A stretch of 64,000 nt of DNA, from positions 248,001-312,000 of the forward strand of contig OZ004587.1 in NCBI GenBank assembly GCA_963924555.1, in the 5' to 3' direction. Numbering within the stretch: position 1 is the stretch's first letter; each line of letters begins with the position of its first letter. This DNA is from Crambe crambe. Lineage: Eukaryota; Porifera; Demospongiae; Poecilosclerida; Crambeidae. Below the pieces are notes generated by a model. It had not been told where the DNA came from. It did not search any database and saw only the letters and a program-made list of their open reading frames with translations. This document shows positions 11,372 to 22,900 of this stretch, piece after piece. Position numbers and translations under genes: made by a program.

Positions 11372-11645
11372 TTAGAACACAGAGCTGCCAGATTACAGCA
11401 TATGAGGGCATATGAGGGCTCATTATTTGAGAGACTAGCTACTGAGTCTGAACAGGAGTAGTAGCCTGGGTTCAGAGAAGACACTCTAATGCTAACTGGG
11501 AATGCACCAAGTCAGTTAACAACCTGAATAGCTAGATATCGAAAGTCACTGTTGGGGCTATATAATCATAAGTGAGGGAGGAGCACATTGAAATGATCAC
11601 TGGCTGCTTGCTCGCCCAACTAATGCTATACGAGCATCTCTAGTT

Positions 11646-12484
11646 GCAGCGAGCGAGCGAAGCGAGTGAGCTGACTTTCAGGTCATGACTCATTGAAATT
11701 TTAAATATATATATATATATCCCACCTAATACATTTACTCCCATAGAGAAAAGTGCTCTTACTGTCATAAATTCCCTCCCTTAGGGTAAAGTGCGTTATG
11801 ACTCATAACGCACAGTCATAACGCACTGTTCCCCAGGCTATGAATAACAACAGTTTTAGGTTTTCTGAAGCTGACTGTTGGAAGAAGATGATAATGAAGA
11901 TAATCTATGAGATAATGATCAGATAACATTGTCATTACCTAGCTATTACTAAAGAGTTTATTTCTGTCTCTGTATTATGTTGGTAGTTTATAGCTGACTG
12001 TTGGAAGAAGATGATTATGAAGTTAACGATCAGTATATAACATTGTCATTAACTATTACTAAAGAATCTATTTCTGTCTCTGGGTAGTTTATAGCTGATT
12101 GTTGGAAAATGAAGAAGTCATCTGGTGCTGGGTCACAAGGAAACTTCTTTTTTTTTTTGCAATTTTCCACAAGAAGAAATTATTTCTAAGGCCCATTGGT
12201 ATTTGGCGTCATACCTTCCGCTAGCTTCGCTGTCGCTAGCAAACACAAAACGTGGGTGGAGGAACTCGTTAATAGCCGGGTGTGGTGGGCATGGGAGGAG
12301 CCTCGTAGTTCGTAGTCTTGCTTGAGAGCACGAGGCTAGAGTTGGCGTCTGAACAACGGCACATCACAGGACAGGGACAAGCCATGGCAGGAGTTTCGTT
12401 TTGTTTCGTAACTAAGGGCCTAGGGGTAGCTACGCTCTAGCTACAGACCGACCAATGAAATCGTGCGCCCTGGGGATATATAAC
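11646..12484. repeat. Noncoding stretch with a header copy, a palindrome and ~125-bp tandem repeats
   Basis: 11642-11722 is a header copy. 11789-11811 is a palindrome, 'gtgcgttatgactcataac' plus 'gcac', followed by a third half-site. 11867-11990 and 11995-12095 are two diverged tandem copies of 'gctgactgttggaagaagatgat...'. 12200-12480 is unclassified. No gene is seen; the short open frame at 12125-12325 lacks any support. Confidence 0.6.
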
Positions 12485-12599
12485 AGTTAGAACACGGTAG
12501 TCCTGGTGATTATGGCCAAATAAACAACCTTATCCTCGGGCTGCGCCCTCGGATTCAGTTGTTTATTGACCATAATCACCAGACTACCGTGTTCTAACT
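12485..12599. repeat. 115-bp fold-back element
   Basis: Arms of about 43 bp: 'agttagaacacggtagtcct' at the left and its near complement ending 'ctaccgtgttctaact' at the right, around a short GC-rich loop. The outer 'agttaga' resembles the ends of the 144-bp fold-backs, so the two may be related. Confidence 0.8.
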
Positions 12600-12601
12600 A
12601 T

Positions 12602-13209
12602 ATAATAGTTAGACAACGAGACTGAGGGATCTACCGTCTGTATAAACCCGAAGGCCCTGGGCTGTAGCGTCCCGAGCGTAGCGAGGGCGCTACTAGGGGC
12701 CTGAGGGTTTATACAGATGGTAGATCCCGTTGGTCGAGGTGTCTAACTAATTTAGAACATGGCAATAACCTTGACAACCTAGCGCTATAGCTAGCTAGCT
12801 AGTTTCAAATACTCGGCGACTCGCCATGCTTAGACTATCTGACGTAAACAACCGAGACATAACAGACGAGCTAGACTACTGTAGCAACCCAAGCTGCCCT
12901 CTACCTCACTCGAGCTCCATCCCTGGCCCTGGCCCTGGCCTTACCTTAGAATACGCTGGGGTTGTTCAGTTCATCTGTAGCTGTGATGTCTACGTTGTTC
13001 TTGCCATAAAATCTCAGCGCTACAGCTACTTCCTTGGAAACGGTTAGTGCGTTGCTAAGTTCTAATCAGGCACGGGGTGAATATATGTAGACTTACCTAT
13101 GCCCTGAGAGGAGGTAAGTATATATGTAGACACCTCCCAGTAAATAAGTGAACTAGTCTACCTCTAACTGACCAATCAGATTGCAGGAATCAATCAAACC
13201 ATGTTCTAA
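12602..13209. repeat. Composite repeat Y, copy 3 (inverted)
   Basis: Reverse complement of 8823-9428, with the third 144-bp fold-back at 12606-12749. The plus-strand frame 12826-13047 (73 codons, MLRLSDVNNRDITDELDY...) corresponds to the shared peptide start of the other Y copies. It is not recognised and is probably not a functional gene. Confidence 0.8.
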
Positions 13210-13406
13210 TTGGCGAGCGAGCGAAGCGAGCGAAGCCCCACACTAATTGGTCAAAATGGAAAATTGCGATATTTATATGTTACACGTACGTCACTCAAAA
13301 TGCGCATGCGCTTACGCATGCGCATGAAATAGCTACTAAGCAACGTCATAATAAGCAATCATTTTCGTTAAGCTTGAAGTTAAAACACTATATTGTAGCG
13401 AGTATT

Positions 13407-13722
13407 ATGGAACCCAGAGAACCAGAAAACAAGCGAAGGAGGGCCCCAGAACACCCTCTAGAAACTGACCAGCAAAGAAGAGCGAGACCTCATGAAAGAA
13501 ATGAAAGAGACAGAGCTAGAAGGAGAACAGAGTCAAAGGAACAGAGAAAAACAAGACTAGCAAAGAAATGCGACAGATAGAGCCAGGAGGAGGGAATGTA
13601 CAGAGTCAGCAGAAGATAATGCTGCAAGAGCAGAGCAAATGAGAGCCAGAAGGAGAGCAGAGTCAGCAGAACACAGAGCTGCCAGATTAGAGCATATGAG
13701 GGCTCATTATTTGAGAGACTAG
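13407..13722 (+). pseudogene. Arg-rich repeat protein fragment, copy 2
   Basis: Starts MEPREPENKRRRAPEHPLET and has the same Arg-rich repeats as 10225-10488. After 'KKCDR' a stop and a frame change are needed to continue into 'RRRECTESAEDNAARAEQM' and on to 'EHMRAHYLRD' and a stop. Open frame 13374-13580 starts at an upstream ATG, but the match between copies is best from 13407. Probably the N-terminal remnant of a large mobile-element ORF. Confidence 0.45.
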
Positions 13723-13749
13723 CTACTGAGTCTGAACAGGAGTGGTAGC

Positions 13750-14230
13750 TAGTCTGGCGTCGCCAGCCCAGCTTTTCTTCTTCTTTTTTGGGACGGGGAA
13801 GAAAAGTGGTCTGGGAGCTCTAGCATAAACTACTTGTGACGCCCACGCGCTCTCTCAAAATTAATTTAAATTGCAATATAGCTACATGCGTGTTGAATAA
13901 TTTTCCAAAGCCAGTCGGTAGAATTGCGAACACATCGCCCTTGAAAATCGCTGATACAACTTCCAGCCGTTTAGGCTTTAGGCCAGGTATTCCTAGCTCT
14001 TTAAACACAGCTCTTGGTTACTTCTCCATAGCTCTAGCTCTGGAATAAATAGTGGGTGTGTCTCGCCAACATTGATACTACTTCACGTGACTGAATAGAG
14101 CAATCTGATTGGGACGCAGCTATAGCTGCGCGCGCGGGCGACACAAGTAGTTGATGCTAGAGCTACCAGACCACTTTTCTTCCCCGTCCCCCCAAAAAAG
14201 AAGAAAAGCTGAGCTGGCGACGCCAGACTA
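13750..14230. mobile_element. Long-TIR (Mutator-like) non-autonomous element, 481 bp
   Basis: Terminal inverted repeats of about 90 bp start TAGTCTGGCGTCGCCAGC on both strands and include 'GGGACGGGGAAGAAAAGTGG'. A perfect 9-bp target duplication 'agtggtagc' flanks it (13741-13749 and 14231-14239). Long TIRs with a 9-bp duplication fit Mutator-like elements. A truncated copy with the same end lies at 56000-56145. Confidence 0.8.
13820..14008 (-). pseudogene. RecQ-type helicase exon fragment (motif I)
   Basis: Minus-strand frame 'FKELGIPGLKPKRLEVVSAI...DVFAILPTGFGK' matches the start of RecQ-family helicases: a Gln/Lys contact segment followed by Walker A, here LPTGFGK. The conserved 'K[ST]' after Gly-Lys is changed and the frame then loses similarity. 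It sits wholly inside the 481-bp TIR element, so it is best read as a captured host or element exon. Confidence 0.5.
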
Positions 14231-14411
14231 AGTGGTAGCCTGGGTTCAGAGAAGACACTCTAATGCTAACTGGGAATGCACCAAGTCAGTTAACAACCTG
14301 AATAGCTAGATATCGAAAGTCACTGTTGGGGCTATATAATCATAAGTGAGAGGAGCACATAGAAATGACCACTGGCTGCTTGCTCGCCCAACTAATGCTA
14401 TACGAGCATCT

Positions 14412-14980
14412 CTAGTACATATATATCTAGGTCTACACTCCAAAATGCCCCAGGCGTACGTACGTACGTACGTGTCCCGAAATAGTAGCGCTGTGCGCGT
14501 GCATAATGCGCATGCTCCAATTAATCGAGCTATATTATGTTACAGCCTTTTGTCAGCGCTAATGGTAAGTATTTACAGCTTTCTATGTATGGAGCTTCCT
14601 GGTTGGAACCACAACTTACATGACTCTTGTCTCTGACAGCAATAAGCTTATCAAGCTTGCATATAAACTCAACAGCAAATCTTCTGAAACAGTTGTAGCA
14701 CTAACTTGCTTGCTTGCTCACTGTCAAAATTAGCTAATGTATCAAAGTGAATTGTAGGCGCTTGGTTAAGTGCTTGTGGTAAGTATTCACAGCTTTTGAT
14801 GTGTGGAGTTTTCTGGTTGGAACCACCACTTACATGACTCTTGTCTCTGACACAATATCAAACACTGAAGCCTATCATGCTCACTTGCTCAGTCTAAAAC
14901 TAAAGTAGTTGCAGCGAGCGAGCGAAGCGAGTGAGCTGACTCTCAGGTCATGACTCATTGAAATTTTAAATATATATATA
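14412..14980. repeat. Diverged unit of the ~600-bp W repeat plus a header
   Basis: 'atatctaggtctacactcca' and a (cgta)n tract match the array units at 25057-27480. 14560-14640 and 14775-14850 are two related blocks around 'ggtaagtatt.acagctttc', each followed by 'acttacatgactcttgtctc'. A header copy (14908-14980) closes the stretch. Confidence 0.7.
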
Positions 14981-15732
14981 CAAGTAAGGGAAAAAACATT
15001 TTTAAAAAATGAAAGGTGATGTAGGGATGACAAAAAACAGTGTACAAAAAAATAAAGAAACAAGGGAAGAAACTGTGGAAAGAAAAAGGTTTGACTTAGT
15101 ATCATCCCTACATCAAGCCTATGAATGGAATTATTGTACGTAGCTAGCTATAGTTACTTAGACTATTATACTCTTCCCCTACCTTCTACTCTTCCTGTAC
15201 AATAATGTCTTATGTATGCTCTGATTACATGGAGTGTATACGTACAGTCATCCCACCTTCCCATTGATTCATTCAATTTTCACACTAAACATTACCAAAA
15301 AGGCTGCATAACTATGGACAATTGCATAATTCATGATTCATTTAATTCACTGGTACAATTGAATGTAGCTACTCATTTCACTGCATGTACTTGGTGCTCA
15401 CAATTCAACCTCTGATAAAGGGTACTGAAAGGACAGTCTCAACAACCTAAAGCATGCTAAGAGTGACTGCTAATAGATTTTCACCTCTGAAAGAGGAGAG
15501 CCTCTAATATTCTACTATTAGGGAGGTTTCAATATTATAGTCAGATGCCAGTATTATGGTAGATGTCAATTAGCTACAATAATTCCATTCATAGGCTTGA
15601 TGTAGGGATGATACTAAGTCAAACCTTTTTCTTTCCACAGTTTCTTCCCTTGTTTCTTTATTTTTTTGTACACTGTTTTTTGTCATCCCTACATCACCTT
15701 TCATTTTTTTAAAATGTTTTTTCCCTTACTTG
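14981..15732. mobile_element. MITE-like element with ~155-bp inverted arms
   Basis: Left arm 14981-15137 and right arm 15577-15732 are near-perfect reverse complements, with outer end 'caagtaagggaaaaaacatt'. The 440-bp centre has no recognised gene. I found no clear target-site duplication because the left flank is an (at)n tract. Confidence 0.78.
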
Positions 15733-15738
15733 TTTTCT

Positions 15739-16272
15739 CTCTTTTTTTAAATTAAATTTTTAGCACTAGCTCCCCTGCTTAAGTCCTTGGTAGCTACATG
15801 TCAAAGGGTGGACTAGCTACATATATAAGATCATGAAACTTTGAGGAGACATAGCTATTATTATGACAAATTGCTCCTTCCCCACATGCAGCGCATGTGG
15901 GGTATGAAATATAAATTTTGTACTTGGTAACCATGGACAATCGACCACACAGCATGCATTATAAGCATGGTGTGATTGATTGCCCCTCTGTTAAAGAGGA
16001 AAGTGGCAATTCGACTGTTTCGCTCTATTTGGAGCTCTTCAGCATGGTGCAACCAAGTACATAGAACACATTCAGGTTTATAAAATTGTCTCAGTACTCT
16101 TCTAATCACTGTCAGAGCAGTCAAGTTCTCTGCCCTCCGCTTTAATTCATATGTACAAGTTAAAATCAAAATGTTCGCACAATTAAATTTCATTTTTGAT
16201 AGAATAACTGAATCTGACATAATAATGCCTTGCATTTTTGCATGAATAGCCAGCTGCAAACCTTGACATGCA
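15739..16272. other. Noncoding stretch with a perfect hairpin (15880-15902)
   Basis: 'ccccacatgc' and 'gcatgtgggg' form a 10-bp stem with a 3-nt loop. On the minus strand, the sense of the Helitron-type gene, this lies beyond the inverted repeat at 16273 and could be the terminal hairpin of that element. An open 140-codon minus frame (15861-16283) overlaps it but looks like chance. Confidence 0.5.
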
Positions 16273-16392
16273 TGACCCTCCATAGGACTAATAGCTATAA
16301 AATGAAGTTGGATTTTCTCAGGAAACAGTAAGATGTAGCTGCTATGACTGCTTACCCCATATTCTTATAAAATATAATTTTGGAGCCTGAAA
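16273..16392. repeat. Left arm of the Helitron-type element's inverted repeat
   Basis: Reverse complement of 24887-25014 with a few gaps, by eye roughly 80% alike. It lies about 600 bp beyond the stop codon of the giant ORF. Confidence 0.75.
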
Positions 16393-16992
16393 GATTAAAC
16401 ACTGAAGAACAGTAAAAATGCATTAGCTATAGCTGTAAACCCGAGTTACTTGATGTGCATGAGCACAAACGTTAAATGCGAAATAAATTTTGCACGAATG
16501 GTTTGATTTTAACTTGTACTGTATGTTACCATACAGTGGCACCAAGTTTTTTAGCCTGTGAGTCTGTGTTAAGTACTGTTGCCTATACAGAGAAAGGATC
16601 AGTGCTCATTGGGACTTTTACATATATCCATATCCATACATATACAGTTAAACTGGAAGTGAATGACATCTGGCCTATGTATTAATGTGCGCCAGTACAC
16701 TATAATGATGCCATTCTTTATGCAACACCACCTTTTTACTTCCAGCTGTGTCCCAACGTTTCAAGTGGCACCCCCCTGCACTGTTGTAATCATTATCCTT
16801 CTCTACAGTACTTCTTCCTTCAATCATATAAATAAGCTGGGAAGTGCCATTGTGGTGTTGCTCCTGGTGCTTATACACAGCAGGCTATACATGATGATGC
16901 TGTATAACAACTGGCATAATTGCCAAGTATACTTTGTGATGTGCAATAAGTAGCACTGACACACAATCATCATAGTGAAGGTATTCAAGTAA

Positions 16993-19900
16993 TTATAAGA
17001 CTGAGCATACGACTTCAAAGTGTTCAGAATGAAATCTTATGTACATTGCCTTTTGTGTGACATCATCACATGTGACATCATCATACATGGTTAGATTTAT
17101 CCGGGAGGGGGGATATTTATGCCAATCATTTAAATTTTTAACAAATGAATATATTGGAGTATTTAGCAAATGTGCAAAAGCAAACATTTCGATATCAGTA
17201 CCCCAAGTGTTTATTTTGTCCATATTGGTTCTATTCAAGTAGTCATTAACACTTTTATAGCCATAGGTGCCCAAGAACCCAGGAATTCTTTGCAAGTGTT
17301 CTATTATGGCCAAACGTACAGCTACATGATGTCTTTGAGTTCCCGTTACTATGTGGGAAAGACACCGAAACAGACAATTGCCATCTGCTATAATTTTTTG
17401 CATCTTATCTGGACGTGTCAGAATTACATTGGCACCACCCCGACTTAATCCATTTTTGCAATGATATGGAATATTTAGTACACCACATGCAACTTTTTGC
17501 CACTCTTCGTCCACTGAATGGAATCTACACTCTGGCCACTCTTCCTGTAATATTATGTTTCCATCTATGTGATTGCCTGTGGGAATGCTGTTACTACTGC
17601 TATGGTCTGCTTTCTTTTCATCTGGTTCATTGGGTTGAGGTGGGTTTGAATTTATCAAAGGTTCAACAGCAAGAACAACCTCATAATGAGCTTGTGGGTG
17701 TCTTAGATACAGGGAATTTGATGCTAAGTCTGTTTTCACTGTCTTGTCTACGCTGCTAGGTTTGAACCTATCCCAGGTGTCTCTTTGTGTATCATAAGAG
17801 AATATGCATGTTTTTAGTAAGTGGGCAAGGGTTAGTAATTCAATATCAGTGCCCCACACACCAGTTTTGTCCATTCCACTGCCCTGTATGTATTCCCCAA
17901 CAGTGGTGTATCTATCTTGAGAACGGCCCCTGATATGTCCTATAATAAGGGGAGCGATATCATGCATGTGCTGAATAATTTTTGTACGTAGCCTCTCATG
18001 TTGGGCTTGTGAACCCGTGATAATATAAGACAGAGATCGAAACATGCAATTTCCGTCTCCAACTATTGTCTTAATTTTATTCTTGTCTGGACAAGTGAGA
18101 GGCAAACTGCCACTACCTGGACTTGCTCCATTGCTTCTCTCAAACTGGAGACCAAGGGAGGCACAAGCATTGCGCTGCCATTGCTCATCGACTGAATGAA
18201 ATTTGAAAGGCCATACCCTTTGTTCCAGCTGAGAGTTGATAGGATTGGCTTTGATAGGGTTGTCAACCCTTCTCTTCTTAGCATTGGGCTCAATTTGTTC
18301 AGAAGTACCAGTAAGCTTGCGCTTGGAGCGAGTTCTTGGTGCTGGCACATCATACAGAGGAAGGTCTTTTCTATACATTTCCCTCAGTCTATTGATTTCC
18401 ATGATGCTTTTCCTATTGACCCTGATTGAGTCTTTGTTCAGAGAAATTAGGTGCAACCCAAGAAGCGATTTCACCCTTGAGAGTGCTACGTAAGCCATGC
18501 CATCAGCAAATACCTTGCTTGATAAGTCTATGATAGCACAATCCAAGGATAAACCTTGGCATTTGTGAATTGTAACTGCATAGGCAAGGATAAGGGGAAA
18601 TTGCTCACGGTAGACAAAGTAATTTTTCATCACCATGAACTTTGTCTTTACCTTTTCAATATCACATGGATCATTGATGTGGTCAAATTGAACAGAGATA
18701 CATCTTGCTGAGATTGCTATAACTGTGCCAATGGCTCCATTGACCAAACCTGTTTCTATATCAATGTTACGTCTCAGCATGACACGTGCACCAACAGCTA
18801 GTTTCAGCACTGCTTCTAATCCTGCAGTGTTATTGCAGTCTTTGTTTAGTTTCTCTAGCTTCTCAGCTGCTTTCTTGTTCCACTTGCTTTTGCTCTTTGT
18901 TTCATCAACTTCGTCAGTGCACGATATTTTATATATTTCTGAGTCCAGGCTTCCAAGCATTTCATTGTTGACTTGGTCGCACTGCTCTCTGGTGGGGAAA
19001 AGACAGACAGGATTCATGTCTGAGTTCTTAAGATCACGAAAGAGTTCAGGTACAGAACGGTCAGTAACACGTTCTTGGAGTGTGCATAGTGTTTCCTCAG
19101 TTGGAGAACCTCGCCTCACACTGTCCAGCATTTGTGAGAACTCCCTGTCTTTCTTTTGTCTCTCATTGAAGGTGAGCTCATCGTATTTGATGGAACTTTT
19201 CCATATGTTCACTGATGTCGTACAGCCAAGTTTGTGACATAGTGATTTTTTGGATATCATTTCAAACACAGGACTACCGTTAACAGGCTGCAACTGAAGC
19301 AAATCACCTACAAATATAACATTTTTCCCACCGAACCAACTGTGTCCACCAAATAGTTCCTCAAGTCTCAGGTGCATGTATGCAAGGTTGAGACTGGAAA
19401 CCATGGACACTTCATCTACAATAATCATTTTGAGACCACGAAGCACGGTCTTCATTATTTTCTGTGAGGCTTTTGAAAGAGACCAGTAACCAGCCTCTTT
19501 GCCTTCATGTTCTATAGGCAATTGAAAGAGCCTATGGATGGTTACTCCACCAACATTGAAGGCAGCCAAACCAGTAGGTGCAGCAACTGCACACGTCAAA
19601 TCATCAGACGTCCAAATGCCATCTATGAGCTGTTTCAGAGCTTCAATGAGAAACGATTTGCCAGTTCCTCCGACACCACTTATGAACATGCAAAGTGGTT
19701 CAAATTCACAATTACATTCGTCAGCTTCATGCTGTACTTGATGAAGGAGGTGGTCCTTTACACGTTCAAAGATCCTCCTCTGATCAGAATTCAACATCAT
19801 GACTCTTTCTTGTAAGGTGAGTTTATCAGGCTTTTTGGCGTTCATGTGCAATGCATCCAGCATTGCTGACTTTGCCTGACCTAGCAACTCTGGTTCGTCA

Positions 19901-22900
19901 TGATCTTCCTTGTTGGTTCCCTCATTATCATTATTTGCCTCTCTTGCATCATTGATTTTCTTCAGAGCCTCCCGTGCTTTCAATATCTTCTGCAATCTAG
20001 AGTGATACTCTGAGCAGCTCTCATTGGAAGGTAAGAGGCGGTTGAATGCTTCCTCTGGTTTTTCATTCTCCTGGAGCAAGGAAGCCTCATTTCTAAAGGG
20101 AACGAAAAGAAGTACGAGGGAATAATAGAAGTCTTCCCTCTCCTCTTCTTTGTTTGGATCATAGAGCTTGTGATTCACAAGTCTAGGTTTTGTCAGCCTC
20201 CTGTAAATCCTATCGCCATTACGATCCTTGCTGTACCAATCATAATTGGCTACAAAGTCATGCAGGCAGACGTCCTCCAGATCAGCTGGTCTTTTGGGAT
20301 AGTGGGTATTGAAGAGGTCATCCTCAAAGATGTCCTCACTCTCTGGATTGTTGTCTGCAATTTCCTGCAACACACTATGGTTTTTCAACCTGCGACTTCT
20401 CTTGTGAGGCATCTTGACACAGATCCACTTCACAGTGGTCGATTTTTCACATAGGTGATCACCTATTAATAAATCGCTGGCTTCATATAAGCCACATTCT
20501 CGAGAGCGGAGGGCTCTCACACCAAAGCTCCACAAACGACTGTAGACACTCTTGTTATCACTTACCTCATTCCATACTTCCTGCAAGGTGCTTCTTTCAG
20601 CTTTGGTAACATAGGCAGTGACATAATAGCTGAGAGCCAAGGAGGACTCGGCCACAAACTGTATGTCAATGTTAGCCTTCCACAGCAACAAAAGAAGGGG
20701 ATTATAATCATTCACCCTTGTCTCGGACTCTGTCCGTGGGAGCTGATAAATTTTTTGGCGCTTTTTGAGCTTTTCTTCCACACAATGTAGCACTGCATTT
20801 TCACAGGGCTCACGAGGAAAATTGAATTTGCAAGTGGTTGTATAGATAGAACCACGCTTGACTCGTCGTCTGCAATAAGCACTGCACTTGTGCATTTGGT
20901 ATCTCGTGACCAGTGAATTCAGTTCAGGATTACTTTCCTTTTCTGCGATGTGGCAAGTAATTCTTTCCTGAATCCAGGCCAGGATTTTGTCTGGATCGTC
21001 CTTACCAATCACAGGTGCATCACGTATCCACAAAAGTACGTGGAAATGGGGAGCACCACGTGCTTGGTACTCTTTTTTCCAAAAGTAATGGTCTACACAG
21101 CCCAAAACCTCACCTTTGATCAACACTTTTTGGAAGAAAGCATGAAATTTGTGCGAAAACTGCCTAGAGACAGAAACAGGGTCCTCTGTGCATAGCTTTC
21201 CTATATTGTAACTATCAGACACATCATTCAAAGACCTGAGATAGCTTACAATGTCATAAGATTCATACTCGGCACAGCTGAATGTGAGGAAGAGAGTTGG
21301 TGAACCGTATTCGCGTACCATACACCTCAGATCACTCTGCCGCACATACCAATACTGCTTTGTGCCACGGACTGACTGAAGCATAGTGGATAAATTGGAT
21401 TCCAGGTGTTCGTCATTTGCTCCCACCTTGTCCAATAAGTTGCCAACGGTCATTGAGTGTGATTTTGAAGATTTCAGTAGGTTGTAAACACCCGCTGAAA
21501 TTTCCCTCATTTCTTTCTGCCAAAGCAAGTAAAATATGTAGCGAGGCTCCTTTCTGAATCGAGGGTCTTTATTAAAGAGGCGGGACTTTATATATTCGCT
21601 GTGGGAAATTTTCACACTGCGAGGGTGATACTTTCCAAACTTTCCATCTGGGAAAAGTGTTGGAAAACACATAACATCAAGGAACTTTTGACGATTGTCT
21701 AAAGGTTCCTCCTCAACGTGCAAAAGCTTATACTGTTCTATGTCAGAATCAGTATTCAGCTTGTTGTTCAAATTTCTTATCGTGTAACATTGCAATCCAG
21801 ATATGTCATTATCTGAAGCTTTCTCAAGCATAGTGCTAGAAGCGTTACTTACTACTTCTACGACTTCCTTGAGTGTTGTGTCTAGAGAACTGTCATCTAC
21901 GTCTTTGTAAAGCCAGTTGATTTGTCTGAGCTTCTCTACAGCTCCCTTGATATCTTTGACATTCACAAGGCTGCGCCACACCATTTTGTTGGTGGTAGGC
22001 TTACCATTGACTATGATATAGAGTTCAGGACTGGCTAGAGATGTAACTGGATGGTTAACCTGATCTAAAGTCTCTAGGGTCTTTCCCAGAGGCAAAGGAA
22101 GGAAGAACATTGTACCCTTGCATGCCTGTAATGAGTTGTATGTGGGTACTTTATTTGTGTAAGTGCCTAACCTAACAACAGTTTGATAACTTTTGGCACG
22201 TTGAATGAACTGCTTACTCAAGCAATCCAAATTTTTCAGCTCTTCTGGAATGGGAACCACCTCTAAACCATTGAGCACACAGCGTGGTGGCATTTTATCA
22301 TGTTTCATACTAGATTTACAGTAGTTGCACATGAAATGTGTCTCATCTGCAGCTTGTTTGTTGTCTCTTAGCATGAACTGTTTCAGCGCAGGCCACACAG
22401 TGTCTCCCAATCTATTTGAGAAATTAACTTTGGTTACATTTCTGCGCTGATGTAGCTGCTGACAACTACAGCATGGATTTTGAGGATAGTCCTCAACTGC
22501 CTTTTGATACTCAGCTATTAGCCCAGCATGAGTGATCTGAAGATGCAATTCTAGATCTCTCCTTCTCAGGACTGAGTGTGCTGTTTCAGTAAGCTCATGA
22601 GTTGTTTCCACGTCATTACTCAAAAGAGAGTCAAAATCACCATCTAAATTGTTCATTAGAAAGGCAAAGTCACCAGACTTGAGTGCTTCATCAAGCTTAG
22701 ATACGCTGCGCAGGCTATTAATAGCTACATACACAGCACGTATTAAAGAACGCAAAATAGGATAATGGGTGGCAGCTGATCTCAAAATCCTAAGTCTGCT
22801 TTTGCATTCTGTACCCATGTAACAAAGCAAGCTGTGCCCTTTAAGTTCTCTAGATTGACCACTTACAGCCTTACTATAATGGTAGTTTGGACAACTACCA

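Larger units (their letters stand above)
10029..11645. mobile_element. Composite repeat Z, copy 1, split by a P-type MITE
   Basis: Matches 13210-14417 from 'tggcgagcgagcgaagcgag' to 'gctatacgagcatctctagt'. The outer part carries a plus-strand frame beginning MEPREPENKRRRAPEHPL (from about 10225) with Arg-rich repeats of the 'RxRRRxESxEQRxxRLAKK' kind, typical of N-termini of Helitron-like and related sponge ORFs. The frame is broken by a stop in 'aacagatag' and then by insertion of the element at 10491-11371. In both Z copies a Y repeat sits directly to the left, in opposite orientations. Confidence 0.7.
13210..14417. mobile_element. Composite repeat Z, copy 2, split by a RecQ-bearing element
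   Basis: Direct copy of 10029-11645 without the P-type MITE, instead interrupted at 13750-14230 by a long-TIR element. It keeps the empty site of the MITE ('gcagaacacagagctg'), so the two insertions happened after the Z copies separated. Confidence 0.75.

Noticed and set aside
15861..16283. 140-codon minus-strand frame left of the Helitron-type gene
   Set aside because: It overlaps a perfect hairpin and the inverted repeat, shows no motif, and is more likely terminal noncoding sequence.
18725..19237. 170-codon plus frame inside the giant ORF
   Set aside because: Antisense shadow of the helicase region; no recognisable motif.
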